NCBI GenBank assembly: GCA_014650475.1
Contig: BMVA01000005.1
Coordinates: 242,079 to 306,078 of the forward strand
Length of the DNA: 64,000 nt
Source of the DNA: Streptomyces albogriseolus
GTDB taxonomy: Bacteria > Actinomycetota > Actinomycetes > Streptomycetales > Streptomycetaceae
Reading direction: 5' to 3'
Each line of letters begins with the position of its first letter. The stretch's first letter is position 1. The notes under the pieces were generated by a model. The model was given only the letters and a program-made list of their open reading frames with translations. It was not told the origin of the DNA and searched no databases. Below, piece after piece: positions 1 to 9,858 of this stretch. Both the position numbers and the translations under genes were made by a program.

Positions 1-2597
1 GCCGGTACTCGATGTGCAGCCGGAAGTCGTCGTAGCTGTCCTTGGTGCGGATGTCACCGCAGCAGACCTCGGCGGCCCCGCCGTCGACCGGCCACTGCAC
101 CGGGCGTCCGTCGGTGTGCTGCCAGCGGTCGAGGTTCCGGCCGTCGAACAGGCTGACCGGGGCGCCGTGCCGGTCGACGGTGAGGAGGTCCAGGTTGACG
201 TGCCCGGTGTCGCCCTCGTCGACCCGGTAGGCGACGGTGTTGTGCCCGGCGCGCAGCCGTACCGTCTCCCGCTGGGTGGACCAGGTGTCCCAGTCGCCGG
301 TGCTGCGCAGCTCGGTCTGCTTGATCTTGCGTCCGTTGACGTACAGGGAGACGGACTTGGTGCCCTGGAAGGGGTTCGGACCGTTGGAGTAGCGCAGGCC
401 CACGTCGTAGGAGCCGGTCCGGTCCACGGTGACGTCGAAGGTGGTGGTGGCGCCCTGGGTGCCGTACCGGTCGACGAAGCCGCTGCCGGAGTAGCCGCGG
501 TGGTCGGTGTTGATGCCGGCCGCCCCGGTGAGGGTGGCCTCCTCCGCCTCGTACACCGGGCCGGGTGCGGGTTCGGCGCCCGGGAGGGCGTTGAGGGTGT
601 ACCAGGCCTCGGTGCTCCACAGGGTCTCGCCGGACGCGGAGCTGAACGGACGCGGGGAGCGCAGGTGCACCACGCGGCCGGGCTTGAGGCCGTCGATGGC
701 CAGGGTGACCTTCCTGCGGTCGGCGGACAGCTTCGCCGAGGTCACCTCGAGGGTCTCCTCGGCGATCTTGGGGCCGCCGTAGTCACGGGTCGGGGTGTAG
801 CGCCACTGCTCGGCCCGGTAGTGGCTCACCAGGTCCTCGGCGGTCTCCTGCGACAGGGGCTGGGTGTACTCGACCTCGAAGCCGCCCTTGCGCACCCGCA
901 TGGCCTGGATGTCGAAGGTGTTGCCGCCGTTGGGCGTGAGCTTCTGCAGGCCGAACTTGAGCTTGCCCTCCTGGCCCCAGTTGCCGTCGGCGCCCAGACC
1001 GCCCACGTAGATCGCGCCGTCGGGACCCATGCTGATGCGGTTCACGCCCGCTTCGAGGCCCTGGGTGAAGCGGAACACGGCGCCCTGGTACTGGCCCTTG
1101 ACCTTCTCCAGGTAGGCACGCTGGAGCCCGCCGTAGGTGACGTCGCCGAACAGCATCTGCCCCTTGAAGCGCCCCTTGGTCAGTTGGAGGGGCGTGCTGG
1201 GCGAGTTGGCGATCTCGTTCTGCGGCAGCCACAGCACCGGCTGGGTCACCGGTTCCTTGTCGAAGGGGCCGGCGGGGTTGGTGTAGTGGTTGAAGAAGCG
1301 GTCCTGCTGGACGTGGACCAGCTTGGACGCGGGCAGCCAGCCGCCCTGGTTGTCGGTGACGAACATGCCGCCCCCGGGCCCCCAGCCGATGCCGTTGGGC
1401 GTGCGCAGCCCGCCGGCCAGGTAACTGACCTTCCCCGTCTTCTTGTTCACCTTGACGGTGACGCCCCGGCCGGGCGCGGGCTGCGGGTCGGTGGTGGCGC
1501 CGCCGTAGTCGATGGCGACGGACAGGTTCAGGTAGAAGTACCCCTTGTCGTAGAGGAGTCCGAAGGCGAACTCGTGGAAGTTGCCGCCGTACGGCCAGGT
1601 GGCGACGGTCCGGGACCGGTCGAGGGAGCCGTCGCCGTCGCTGTCGCGCAGCTCGGTCAGCTCGTGCTTCTGCGAGACGTAGACAGCGTTGTCAACGACC
1701 TTCAGTCCCATGGGCTCCTTGAGCCCGCCCGCGATCTTCGTGGCCGTGACCTTGTCCGGGCCGGTGTTCCCGGTGGCGTGGTCGAGGACGTAGATCTCGC
1801 CGGCCGTGTTGTCGGTGCCTCCCCAGGTGCTCACCAGCAGCCGGCCGTCGGGGAGCCAGTCCATGCCGGTGACCTGCGGTTCGAAGCCCTCGGGACGCAG
1901 GTCGGTGAGGGTGTGGTCGGGGCGTACGGCGTTCAGCGGCAGGCCGTCGCCGGGCGAGTCGGTGATGCCCTCGCACTCCTTGCGGCCCGGCGCGGTCACC
2001 CGCACCACGCCGGCGTCGGTGCTCAGCGCCTCGTTCGGCACGGTCGTGAAGGCGTCGGCGCCCGGCGGGCGCCAGGCCAGGGTGAGCTGCTGGCCGCCGC
2101 CGCGCTCGAAGTGGTCGATGCGCAACGCGTGCATGCCCTCGGTGAGTTCGACGGTGCCGTCCTTGGGTTCGGCGCCGTGCAGCCCGTCGTGGTCGATCAC
2201 CACCTGGCCGTCGATCAGCAGCCGGGAGCCGTCGTCGCTGGTCAGCCGGAAGGTGTACGCACCGGCGGCCGGGACGTGGACGTTGCCGGTGACCTGGCTG
2301 ACGAAGTTGTCGGCGAACCCGCCGAAGTCGTCGGCCGCGCTGAAGTCGACGACCGGGGCCAGCCGGTCGACGTTGGGTGTCTGGCCGGGCTTGAGGGTGC
2401 AGATCTTCTCGAGCGGGACCTGCACGTCGAACACGCGGAGCGTGACGCCCGGTTCCTGGGGCGGTACGTCGGCCTGGGCGGCGGCGCCCGGCCGGGCCGA
2501 GGCGAGGGGCGACCCCCACACGCCGCCGGCCAGGAAGGCGCCGACGAGCAGGCCGGTGAGTGATCTTCGGACATGCCGGTACAGCCGTGCGTCCATG
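1..2597 (-). CDS. Secreted PA14 / sorbosone-dehydrogenase-like propeller / CBM6-like / DUF1080 protein (C-terminus beyond window)
   Basis: A large secreted multidomain protein, read leftwards and cut by the left edge after about 865 codons. The start ATG at 2597 gives a basic N-terminus and a hydrophobic segment ending near Ala-Ala-Ala-Gln-Ala (a signal peptide). In order: a PA14-like domain (about residues 50-170, with SDDGSRLLIDG), a beta-propeller resembling glucose/sorbosone dehydrogenases (about 210-580, with GFEPQVTGMDWLPDGRLLVS and TPNGIGWGPGGGMFVTDN), a carbohydrate-binding CBM6-like module (about 680-790, YEAEEATLTG), and the start of a DUF1080 (3-keto-disaccharide hydrolase-like) domain (SLFDGRNLDRWQ). 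The family links it to extracellular glycan or glycoside turnover. Its substrate cannot be read from the sequence. It is transcribed alone. Confidence 0.85.
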
Positions 2598-2705
2598 CTG
2601 CTGCCTCCTGCTGGGTCGACCGGAGGGCCGGACAACTCCGGTGGGGAATACGCGTGTTCGCGAGTACGCCAACGGTTGCGCCGACACGCTAGGAGACTTC
2701 TGCTC

Positions 2706-2735
2706 AACTCGTCCATACTTTGTCATCGACGAGTT
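2706..2735. promoter_or_regulatory. Inverted repeat upstream of the propeller gene, possible operator
   Basis: Two perfect 8-bp arms, AACTCGTC (2706-2713) and GACGAGTT (2728-2735), flank a 14-bp AT-richer centre, about 110 bp upstream of the start at 2597. The size and placement suit a repressor site for the propeller gene. The binding protein is unknown. Confidence 0.3.
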
Positions 2736-2760
2736 CAAAGTTCTTCACGCGCACAACGAA

Positions 2761-2794
2761 GAGGCGGGTCCCGGGGGTTGCCGGGACCCGCCTC
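2761..2794 (-). terminator. Strong hairpin terminator after the DUF574 methyltransferase gene
   Basis: Perfect 14-bp stem GAGGCGGGTCCCGG / CCGGGACCCGCCTC with a 6-nt loop. It starts 30 bp past the stop of the leftward methyltransferase gene. There is no clear U-tract, as is usual in Streptomyces. Confidence 0.75.
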
Positions 2795-2823
2795 TTCCGG
2801 AACGCCGGACGGCCGGGGCGTGT

Positions 2824-3636
2824 CTAGGGCTTGCGGGCCAGGCCGCCGTGCTCGGCGATGACCTGCGGCTCCGGCGCGTCCTCGTCCGGACGCCACTGCT
2901 GCACGGACACCACACCCGGCTCCACCAGTTCGAGTCCGTCGAAGAAGGAGGTGATCTCCTTCACCGTCCGCAGGTTGTACGGCACCGCGCCGCTGGAGTT
3001 GTACGCCTCCTGCGCGCGCTCGAAGACCGGGTCGATGCCGCGCGAACCGTCGTTGACCGACAGGAAGCTGCCGGACGGCAGGGCGGCCATCAGCCGGTCG
3101 ACGACCGAGCGTGCCTCGTCGTAATCGGCGATGTGGCCGAGGATGTTGCTGAGAATCAGCGCGGTGGGACGCGAGAGGTCCAGGGTGCGGCTCGCGGCCT
3201 CCAGGATGCGCTCGGGCTCCCGGACGTTCGCGTCGACGTACGCCGTCGCGCCCTCGGGCGTGGAGTAGAGCAGCGCGCGGGCGTGGGCCAGGACCATCGG
3301 GTCGTTGTCGACGTAGACGATCCGGGACTCCGGGGCGATCCGCTGGGCGACCTGGTGGGTGTTGTCGGCCGTGGGGAGGCCGGTGCCGATGTCGAGGAAC
3401 TGGCGTATGCCCTGCTCACCGGCGAGGTACGTGATGTTGCGGCGCAGGAAGGCGCGGCTGCTGCGGGCGATGGTGACGATGCCGGGGAAGACGGCGGTGT
3501 AGGCGTCGCCGGCCTCCTCGTCGACGGGGTAGTTGTCCTTCCCTCCCAGCCAGTAGTTCCAGATGCGGGCCGAGTGCGGCACCGAGGTGTCGATCTTCTG
3601 CTGTGTGGATCCGGGCGTCGTCGCGGGGTCGGTCAT
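2824..3636 (-). CDS. SAM-dependent methyltransferase, DUF574 / Methyltransf_19 family
   Basis: A 270-residue protein of the actinobacterial DUF574 (PF04672) family. The N-terminal signature HSARIWNYWLGGKDNYPVD is diagnostic. A Rossmann SAM-binding core follows, with FLDIGTGLPTADN (about residues 75-90) and the acidic strand-2 end VYVDNDPMV. These proteins are numerous in Streptomyces genomes and their substrates are mostly unknown, so no specific reaction can be assigned. ATG at 3636 is the natural start, although no strong Shine-Dalgarno sequence precedes it. It is monocistronic, with a terminator hairpin right after it. Confidence 0.9.
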   Translation of the reverse strand: MTDPATTPGSTQQKIDTSVPHSARIWNYWLGGKDNYPVDEEAGDAYTAVFPGIVTIARSSRAFLRRNITYLAGEQGIRQFLDIGTGLPTADNTHQVAQRIAPESRIVYVDNDPMVLAHARALLYSTPEGATAYVDANVREPERILEAASRTLDLSRPTALILSNILGHIADYDEARSVVDRLMAALPSGSFLSVNDGSRGIDPVFERAQEAYNSSGAVPYNLRTVKEITSFFDGLELVEPGVVSVQQWRPDEDAPEPQVIAEHGGLARKP

Positions 3637-3820
3637 GAGTGCCGTCCGTACTGTTCCGAGAGCTGTTGTCGCCGCTCAATCTACGGTCCCACAGCTCGCC
3701 TGCGCAGGCTTGTCCGAAGGCCGCCGGGCGTGCGTACGGGGCCGCACGTCGCGCTCGACGGCGGCCCCGTGGACGGCATATGCCAAGGGCATGACCCACC
3801 CGCTGATCGGGCGGCTTGGA

Positions 3821-6800
3821 TCAGGTGAGTTCGGCCAGGAGGTCGCCGCCCTCCACCTGCTGGATGCGGTTGATCGCCAGCCGGGACACCGAGCCGGACT
3901 TCGGGGCCGTGATGGCCGCCTCCATCTTCATCGCCTCGATGGTCGCCAGCGTGGCGCCGGCCTCCACCTGGTCCCCCTCGGCGACGGCGAGGGTCACCAC
4001 ACCGGCGAAGGGCGCCGCCACATGGCCCGGGTTGGCGCGGTCGGCCTTCTCGGTGACCGGCACGTCGGAGGCCGCGGCGCGGTCGCGGACCTGGATCGGC
4101 CGCAGCTGGCCGTTCAGGGTGGCCATCACCGTGCGCATGCCGCGCTCGTCCGCGTCGCCGATCGCCTGGAGCTCGATCAGCAGCCGGACGCCCGGGTCGA
4201 GGTCGACGCCGTACTCCTTCCCCGGGCGCAGCCCGTAGAAGAAGTCCTTGCTGTCCAGGACGCTGGTGTCGCCGAACGACTGGCGGTGCGTCTCGAACTC
4301 GCGGGTCGGGCCGGGGAACAGCAGCCGGTTGAGCGTCGGGCGCCGGTCCTTGGCCAGGCCCTCCCGGTCCTCGGCGGACAGCTCCGGCGCCGGCTTGGGC
4401 TCCGCGCGCCCGCGCAGCGCCTTCGTGCGGAAGGGCTCGGGCCAGCCGCCGGGCGGGGTGCCCAGCTCGCCGCGCAGGAAGCCGACGACCGAGTCGGGGA
4501 TGTCGAAGCGGTCGGGCTTCTCCTCGAACTCGCGCGGGTCCACGCCCGCGCCGACCAGGTGCAGGGCGAGGTCGCCGACCACCTTGGACGACGGGGTGAC
4601 CTTCACCAGCCGCCCCAGCATCCGGTCGGCGGCCGCGTACATCGCCTCGATGTCCTCGAAACGGTCGCCGAGGCCCAGCGCGATCGCCTGCGTGCGCAGG
4701 TTGGAGAGCTGGCCGCCGGGGATCTCGTGGTGGTAGACGCGCCCGGTCGGGGAGGCCAGACCCGCCTCGAACGGCGCGTAGACCTTGCGGACGCTCTCCC
4801 AGTACGGCTCCAGGTCGCCGACCGCCTGGAGATCCAGGCCGGTGGGCCGCTCGGAGTGGTCGGTGGCGGCGACCAGCGCCGACAGCGAGGGCTGCGAGGT
4901 CGTGCCGGCCATCGAGGCCACCGCGCCGTCCACCGCGTCCGCGCCCGCCTGGACCGCGGCGAGGTAGGTGGCGAGCTGCCCGCCCGCGGTGTCGTGGGTG
5001 TGCAGGTGCACCGGCAGGTCGAACTCACGGCGCAGCGCCGACACCAGTGTCGCCGCCGCGGGCGCCCGCAGCAGGCCCGCCATGTCCTTCACGGCCAGCA
5101 CGTGCGCGCCCGCCTCGACGATCTGCTCGGCCAGGCGCAGGTAGTAGTCCAGCGTGTAGAGCCGCTCCGACGGGTCGGACAGGTCGGCGGTGTAGCACAG
5201 GGCCACCTCCGCCACGGACGTGCCGGTCGCGCGGACGGCGTCGATGGCCGGCCGCATCTGGGAGACGTCGTTGAGCGCGTCGAAGATGCGGAAGACGTCG
5301 ACGCCGGTGGCCGCCGCCTCCTGCACGAACGCGTCGGTCACCTCCGTCGGGTACGGCGTGTAGCCCACGGTGTTGCGGCCGCGCAGCAGCATCTGGAGGC
5401 AGATGTTCGGCACGGCCTCGCGCAGGGCGGCGAGCCGCTCCCACGGGTCCTCGGCGAGGAAGCGCAGCGCGACGTCGTAGGTGGCGCCGCCCCAGCACTC
5501 CAGGGACAGCAGCCCGGGCAGGGTGTGCGCCACCACCGGGGCGACGGCGAGCAGGTCCTTGGTGCGGACCCGGGTGGCGAGCAGCGACTGGTGGGCGTCG
5601 CGGAAGGTGGTGTCGGTGACGCCGATGGTCGGCGACTCGCGCAGCCAGCGGGCGAAGCCCTCGGGGCCCAGCTCGGCGAGGCGCTGCCGGGAGCCGGCCG
5701 GCGGCTCCCCCGCGGGCACCTCGGGCAGCTTGGTCAGCGGGTCGATCAGCTCCGGCCGCTCTCCGTGCGGCTTGTTCACGGTGACGTCGGCGAGGTAGGT
5801 GAGCAGCTTGGTGCCGCGGTCGGCGGAGTGCCGGGCCGTGAGCAGCTCCGGGCGCTGCTCGATGAACGAGGTGGTGACCCGCCCGGCCTGGAAGTCGGGG
5901 TCGTCCAGCACGGCCTGAAGGAAGGGGATGTTGGTGGCGACGCCGCGGATGCGGAACTCGGCCACCGCGCGCCGGGCGCGGCCCACCGCGGCGGTGAAGT
6001 CACGGCCCCGGCAGGTCAGTTTGACCAGCATGGAGTCGAAGTGGGCGCTGATCTCCGTGCCGGCGTGGGTGGTTCCGCCGTCGAGGCGGATGCCGGAGCC
6101 GCCGGGCGAGCGGTACGCGCTGATCCGGCCGGTGTCCGGGCGGAAGCCGTTGGCCGGGTCCTCGGTGGTGATGCGGCACTGCAGCGCCGCGCCGCGCAGG
6201 GTGACCGACTCCTGCGACAGTCCGAGGTCGGCGAGCGACTCGCCGGCGGCGATGCGCAGCTGGGCCTGCACCAGGTCGACGTCGGTGACCTCCTCGGTGA
6301 CCGTGTGCTCGACCTGGATGCGCGGGTTCATCTCGATGAAGACGTGATGGCCGTCGCGGTCGAGGAGGAACTCCACGGTGCCGGCGTTGCGGTAGCCGAT
6401 GTGCCGGGCGAACCGCACGGCGTCCGCGCAGATCCGGTCGCGCAGCTCCGGGTCGAGGTTGGGCGCCGGGGCGAGCTCGATCACCTTCTGGTGGCGGCGC
6501 TGCACGGAGCAGTCCCGCTCGAAGAGGTGGATGACCTCGCCCTGACCGTCGGCGAGGATCTGCACCTCGATGTGGCGGGGCTCGACGACGGCCTTCTCCA
6601 GGAACACGGTGGGGTCGCCGAACGCGGAGGCGGCCTCCCGGGACGCGGCCTCGACGGCCTCCCGCAGCTGGGCGGGGTCCTCCACACGGCGCATGCCCCG
6701 GCCGCCGCCTCCCGCGACCGCCTTCACGAACACGGGGAAACCGATCGCGTCGGCGGCGCGCACGAGTTCGTCGACGTCGGTGGAGGGCGCGGAGGATCCG

Positions 6801-7195
6801 AGGACGGGGACGCCCGCCTCCCGGGCCGCGGCCACGGCGCGCGCCTTGTTCCCGGTCAGCTCCAGGATGCGGGCGTCGGGGCCGACGAAGGTGATGCCCG
6901 CGTCCGCGCAGGCCTTGGCCAGCTCGGGGTTCTCCGACAGGAATCCGTAGCCCGGGTAGACGGCGTCGGCGCCGGCCCGGCGCGCCGCGCGCACGATCTC
7001 CTCGACGGACAGATAGGCCCGGACCGGGTGTCCCGGTGCGCCGATCTCGTAGGCCTCGTCGGCCTTCAGACGGTGCAGCGAGTTGCGGTCCTCGTACGGG
7101 AAGACGGCAACGGTGCGCGCACCGAGTTCGTAGCCCGCGCGGAACGCCCGGATCGCGATCTCGCCGCGGTTGGCGACGAGCACCTTGCGGAACAT
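3821..7195 (-). CDS. pyc: Pyruvate carboxylase
   Basis: Biotin-dependent, ATP-driven carboxylation of pyruvate to oxaloacetate, the anaplerotic feed of the TCA cycle. The product has 1124 residues, the normal single-chain length. Domain order is complete: biotin carboxylase (residues 1 to about 450; start MFRKVLVANRGEIA, ATP-grasp GGGGRGMRRV), carboxyltransferase (from about 530; DTTFRDAHQSLLATRVRTKD), the PYC/OADA region, and a C-terminal biotinyl domain with the lysine in EAMKMEA. The frame is open further upstream, but ATG at 7195 matches the family N-terminus and has AAGGGA about 5 nt ahead. It is monocistronic, preceded by the terminator of the upstream protease gene. Confidence 0.97.
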   Translation of the reverse strand: MFRKVLVANRGEIAIRAFRAGYELGARTVAVFPYEDRNSLHRLKADEAYEIGAPGHPVRAYLSVEEIVRAARRAGADAVYPGYGFLSENPELAKACADAGITFVGPDARILELTGNKARAVAAAREAGVPVLGSSAPSTDVDELVRAADAIGFPVFVKAVAGGGGRGMRRVEDPAQLREAVEAASREAASAFGDPTVFLEKAVVEPRHIEVQILADGQGEVIHLFERDCSVQRRHQKVIELAPAPNLDPELRDRICADAVRFARHIGYRNAGTVEFLLDRDGHHVFIEMNPRIQVEHTVTEEVTDVDLVQAQLRIAAGESLADLGLSQESVTLRGAALQCRITTEDPANGFRPDTGRISAYRSPGGSGIRLDGGTTHAGTEISAHFDSMLVKLTCRGRDFTAAVGRARRAVAEFRIRGVATNIPFLQAVLDDPDFQAGRVTTSFIEQRPELLTARHSADRGTKLLTYLADVTVNKPHGERPELIDPLTKLPEVPAGEPPAGSRQRLAELGPEGFARWLRESPTIGVTDTTFRDAHQSLLATRVRTKDLLAVAPVVAHTLPGLLSLECWGGATYDVALRFLAEDPWERLAALREAVPNICLQMLLRGRNTVGYTPYPTEVTDAFVQEAAATGVDVFRIFDALNDVSQMRPAIDAVRATGTSVAEVALCYTADLSDPSERLYTLDYYLRLAEQIVEAGAHVLAVKDMAGLLRAPAAATLVSALRREFDLPVHLHTHDTAGGQLATYLAAVQAGADAVDGAVASMAGTTSQPSLSALVAATDHSERPTGLDLQAVGDLEPYWESVRKVYAPFEAGLASPTGRVYHHEIPGGQLSNLRTQAIALGLGDRFEDIEAMYAAADRMLGRLVKVTPSSKVVGDLALHLVGAGVDPREFEEKPDRFDIPDSVVGFLRGELGTPPGGWPEPFRTKALRGRAEPKPAPELSAEDREGLAKDRRPTLNRLLFPGPTREFETHRQSFGDTSVLDSKDFFYGLRPGKEYGVDLDPGVRLLIELQAIGDADERGMRTVMATLNGQLRPIQVRDRAAASDVPVTEKADRANPGHVAAPFAGVVTLAVAEGDQVEAGATLATIEAMKMEAAITAPKSGSVSRLAINRIQQVEGGDLLAELT

Positions 7196-7342
7196 GGTCG
7201 GTCCCTTCAGCCTGCCGGTGACGATCACCATCGTGTCCGCGGCAGGGGCGATACGCCATGTGAGCCGGGCCACTCGTTCCGGCGCGCCGGGGACACGGGG
7301 CCGTCATACCGGGACGTTCGGGGGTACGGGTCGCAGACGTAC

Positions 7343-7376
7343 GGGGCCACAGAGGGAACGTTTCCCCTGTGGCCCC
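7343..7376 (-). terminator. Hairpin terminator after the subtilisin gene
   Basis: Stem GGGGCCACAG / CTGTGGCCCC (7343-7352 and 7367-7376) continues, after a one-base bulge, as GGGAA / TTCCC. It lies 35 bp past the stop of the leftward S8 gene and upstream of pyc, so it should insulate pyc from protease transcription. Confidence 0.7.
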
Positions 7377-7410
7377 GGCGCCCGGTGGGCGCGCGCGTGC
7401 GTGCCGTGTG

Positions 7411-8616
7411 CTACTCGGTGACCTTGAGCAGCTTGTTGGGCGTGCCGGTGGTGGGGTTGCTGATCGCGTCGGCGGTGGCGCCGTCGGTCAGCGCCTTGGC
7501 GACGGCTGCCGGGTCGGCGTCGGGGTGTGCCGCCAGGTGGACGGCGGCGGCGCCGGCCACGTGCGGGGAGGCCATCGAGGTGCCGGAGATGGTCTTGGTG
7601 CCGGTGTCGCTGTCGTTCCAGGCCGAGGTGATGCCGGAGCCGGGCGCGTACAGGTCGACGGACTCGCCGAAGTTGGAGAAGTCCGACTGGGCGTCGTCCT
7701 CGGTGCTGGAGGCGACGGTGAGCGCCTCGGGCACACGGGCGGGCGAGCCCTGGCCGGCGTCGGCGGACTCGTTGCCGGCGGCGACCGCGAAGGTGACGCC
7801 GGAGGCTATGGCCCTCTGCACGGCCGCGTCGAGCGCCGGGTCGGCGGCGCCGCCGAGGCTCATGTTGGCGACGGACGGGCCCGTGTGGTTCTCGGTGACC
7901 CAGTCGATGCCGGCGACGACCTGCTCGGTCGTGCCGGAGCCGTTGTCGTCGAGGACTCTCACGGCGACCACCTTGGCCTTCTTGGCCACGCCGTGGCCGG
8001 CGCCCGCGATGGTGGCGGCGACGTGCGTGCCGTGGCCGTTGCCGTCGTCGGCGCTGTCGTCGTTGTCGACGGCGTCGTAGCCGTGGCTGGCGCGCCCCTC
8101 GAAGTCCTTGTGCGTGATCCGCACGCCGGTGTCGATGACGTACGCGGTGACGCCCTCGCCCGCCTGGTCGGGGTAGGTGTACTTGCTGTCGCCCGCGGTG
8201 TCCTGCTGGTCGATGCGGTCCAGGCCCCAGGAGGGCGGGTTGTCCTGCGTCGCGGTGGTGCGGTACGTGCGGTTGGCGACCACGGCGCCGACGGCCGGGT
8301 CGGCCGCGAGGCGCTTCGCCTCGGTCGCGCTGAGGCCGTCGGCGGAGAAGCCCTCCAGGGCCGCGCCGTACGACCGGCTGAGCGTGCCGCCGTACTCCTG
8401 GGCCAGTTCCCGCTTGTCGGCGGACGTCGTCTCCTCGTCGAGGAGGACGATGTAGCTGCCCTTGACGGCGCCTGCGGCGCCGAGGCCGTGGACCGTGCCC
8501 TCGGCCGGCTGGGCCTGGGCGGACGAAGCCCCGAGCAGGGCTGCCGTGCTCGCGGCGGTCACCGCGCAGGCGGCGGCGGTGACTTTCAGTGCGACGGTGC
8601 GCATCCGTTGCGTCAT
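7411..8616 (-). CDS. Secreted S8 family subtilisin-like serine protease
   Basis: An extracellular endoprotease of 401 residues. ATG at 8616 (AGGAGA 10 nt upstream; a second ATG lies four codons on) begins a signal peptide ending ASSAQA. An I9 inhibitor-type propeptide follows (about residues 45-120, KGSYIVLLDEETTS), then the catalytic domain with Asp162 (AYVIDTGV), His195 (NGHGTHVA) and Ser347 (GTSMASPHVAG). Order and spacing are those of the proteinase K/subtilisin group. No C-terminal P-domain is present. The gene is monocistronic with a terminator behind it. Function in nutrient scavenging is inferred from the family. Confidence 0.95.
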   Translation of the reverse strand: MTQRMRTVALKVTAAACAVTAASTAALLGASSAQAQPAEGTVHGLGAAGAVKGSYIVLLDEETTSADKRELAQEYGGTLSRSYGAALEGFSADGLSATEAKRLAADPAVGAVVANRTYRTTATQDNPPSWGLDRIDQQDTAGDSKYTYPDQAGEGVTAYVIDTGVRITHKDFEGRASHGYDAVDNDDSADDGNGHGTHVAATIAGAGHGVAKKAKVVAVRVLDDNGSGTTEQVVAGIDWVTENHTGPSVANMSLGGAADPALDAAVQRAIASGVTFAVAAGNESADAGQGSPARVPEALTVASSTEDDAQSDFSNFGESVDLYAPGSGITSAWNDSDTGTKTISGTSMASPHVAGAAAVHLAAHPDADPAAVAKALTDGATADAISNPTTGTPNKLLKVTE

Positions 8617-8918
8617 GAAGAGGGGTCTCCTCGTCAGGGTGGTGTGGGGGGTTGGCCTCCGGCGTGACGAGACGCGGAGGCTGACGAGAAGACTGACCAT
8701 GTGTCGCGTTCAGATCAATGGTGGCCGGGGACGGCGGACGTCGCGGTACGGCCGATCTCCACAACGTCCGCCCAAGTCCGAGCCAACCGATCCGTGAAAC
8801 CCGAGCTGAGCGGGGTACTTGAACGCGCCAACCAGCGCGTGGGCGAGATTCGTGACCATCCCGTCACCCGATCCTCACGGGACGGGCGTTTCACGCCCGT
8901 GGGTCAGGGGACCGCCGG
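8617..8918. other. Intergenic region upstream of the subtilisin gene
   Basis: About 300 bp without a convincing gene. It must hold the leftward promoter of the protease gene and contains the hairpin at 8882-8900 that ends the NmrA-like gene. Open frames here lack the expected third-position bias. Confidence 0.6.
8882..8900 (-). terminator. Hairpin after the NmrA-like gene
   Basis: ACGGGCG-TTTCA-CGCCCGT, a 7-bp perfect stem, starts 18 bp past the stop codon of the leftward NAD(P)H-binding gene. Confidence 0.5.
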
Positions 8919-9764
8919 TCAGCGGAACAGGCCGGCGTGACGCCGGGCCCAGTCGGCGAAGGGGCGCGGCGGACGGCCGAGGACGCCCTCGACGCCGAGG
9001 CCGGTGCGCAGTTCGTCCCCGGTGGGCTCGCCCAGGATGCCGAGCGTGGTCCCGACGACCTCCTCGGGCATGAACCGCAGCATCTGCTCCCGGGCCTCGC
9101 CGCGGGGCAGGTCCACGAACCGCACCGGCTCGCCGAGCGCCGCCCCGATCGCCCCGGCCTGCTCGCGCGGGGTGACGAGGGCCGGGCCGGTCAGCTCGAT
9201 CACCCGGCCGCCCGGTCCGCCGTCGCGCAGGACCGTGGCGGCGACCTCGGCGATGTCCGCCGGATCGATCAGCGGCAGCCCCACGTCGCCGAACGGCGCG
9301 GCGACCGTCCGCGCCGACCGCACGGCGCCCGCCCACGCCAGGGAGTTGGAGTGGAAGCCCCCCGGACGCAGGATCGTCCAGTGCGCGTCCGACTCCCGTA
9401 CGGCGTCTTCGACGGCGCGCGCCACCACGCCGTGCGACACCGAACCCGGTCGGGTGGCGACGCCCTGTGAGGACAGCAGCACGATGCGGGTGACGCCGGC
9501 GGTCTTGGCCGTGGCGACGATCTCCCGCGGGTCGATCAGATGCGCGGAGGCGCCGCCGCTCTGCAGGAACAGCGCGTCGGCCCCGTCGAACGCCTCGCGC
9601 AGACTGCCGGCGTCGGTCAGGTCGGCGCGCACCTGCCGTACGCCGTCCGGCACGTGGTCCGCCGTGATCCCCCTCGACGTCGCCGTCACCCGCGCGCCGT
9701 CCGCCGCGAGGGAACGCACCAGTTCCCGGCCGACGTTCCCCGTTGCCCCGGTCACCACAAACAT
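8919..9764 (-). CDS. NmrA-like NAD(P)H-binding protein (atypical SDR)
   Basis: A 281-residue atypical short-chain dehydrogenase/NmrA-type protein. The N-terminal nucleotide-binding motif is TGATGNVG (residues 6-13), followed by a Rossmann fold and the NmrA-like segment RIVLLSSQGVATRPG. There is no classical YxxxK pair, so it may be a redox sensor or quinone reductase of the QorB type rather than a normal SDR enzyme. ATG at 9764 is preferred because GGGGAG lies 6 nt upstream; a TTG two codons earlier is less likely. It diverges from an HxlR regulator gene, the usual arrangement for an HxlR-controlled reductase. Confidence 0.85.
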   Translation of the reverse strand: MFVVTGATGNVGRELVRSLAADGARVTATSRGITADHVPDGVRQVRADLTDAGSLREAFDGADALFLQSGGASAHLIDPREIVATAKTAGVTRIVLLSSQGVATRPGSVSHGVVARAVEDAVRESDAHWTILRPGGFHSNSLAWAGAVRSARTVAAPFGDVGLPLIDPADIAEVAATVLRDGGPGGRVIELTGPALVTPREQAGAIGAALGEPVRFVDLPRGEAREQMLRFMPEEVVGTTLGILGEPTGDELRTGLGVEGVLGRPPRPFADWARRHAGLFR

Positions 9765-9818
9765 GAACAACTCCCCTGTTGTCTCGGTGTGGTGGGGACG
9801 CTAACAGCCTGAATATAG

Positions 9819-9828
9819 TAGGTACCTA
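9819..9828. promoter_or_regulatory. Palindrome TAGGTACCTA between the divergent NmrA-like and HxlR genes
   Basis: A perfect 10-bp palindrome in an AT-rich patch (9812-9839) of the 94-bp divergent intergenic region. Flanking ATAG and GATA extend it imperfectly. It is the best candidate operator for the adjacent HxlR regulator, acting on both promoters. This is inferred from symmetry and position. Confidence 0.5.
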
Positions 9829-9858
9829 GAAGATAGTGACTTCCCCGAAGGGGTGCGC

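Noticed and set aside
3563-8080. A 1505-codon open frame on the plus strand opposite pyc and the subtilisin gene
   Set aside because: It mirrors real minus-strand genes with full catalytic motifs; its own translation is low-complexity without any domain, as expected in very GC-rich DNA.
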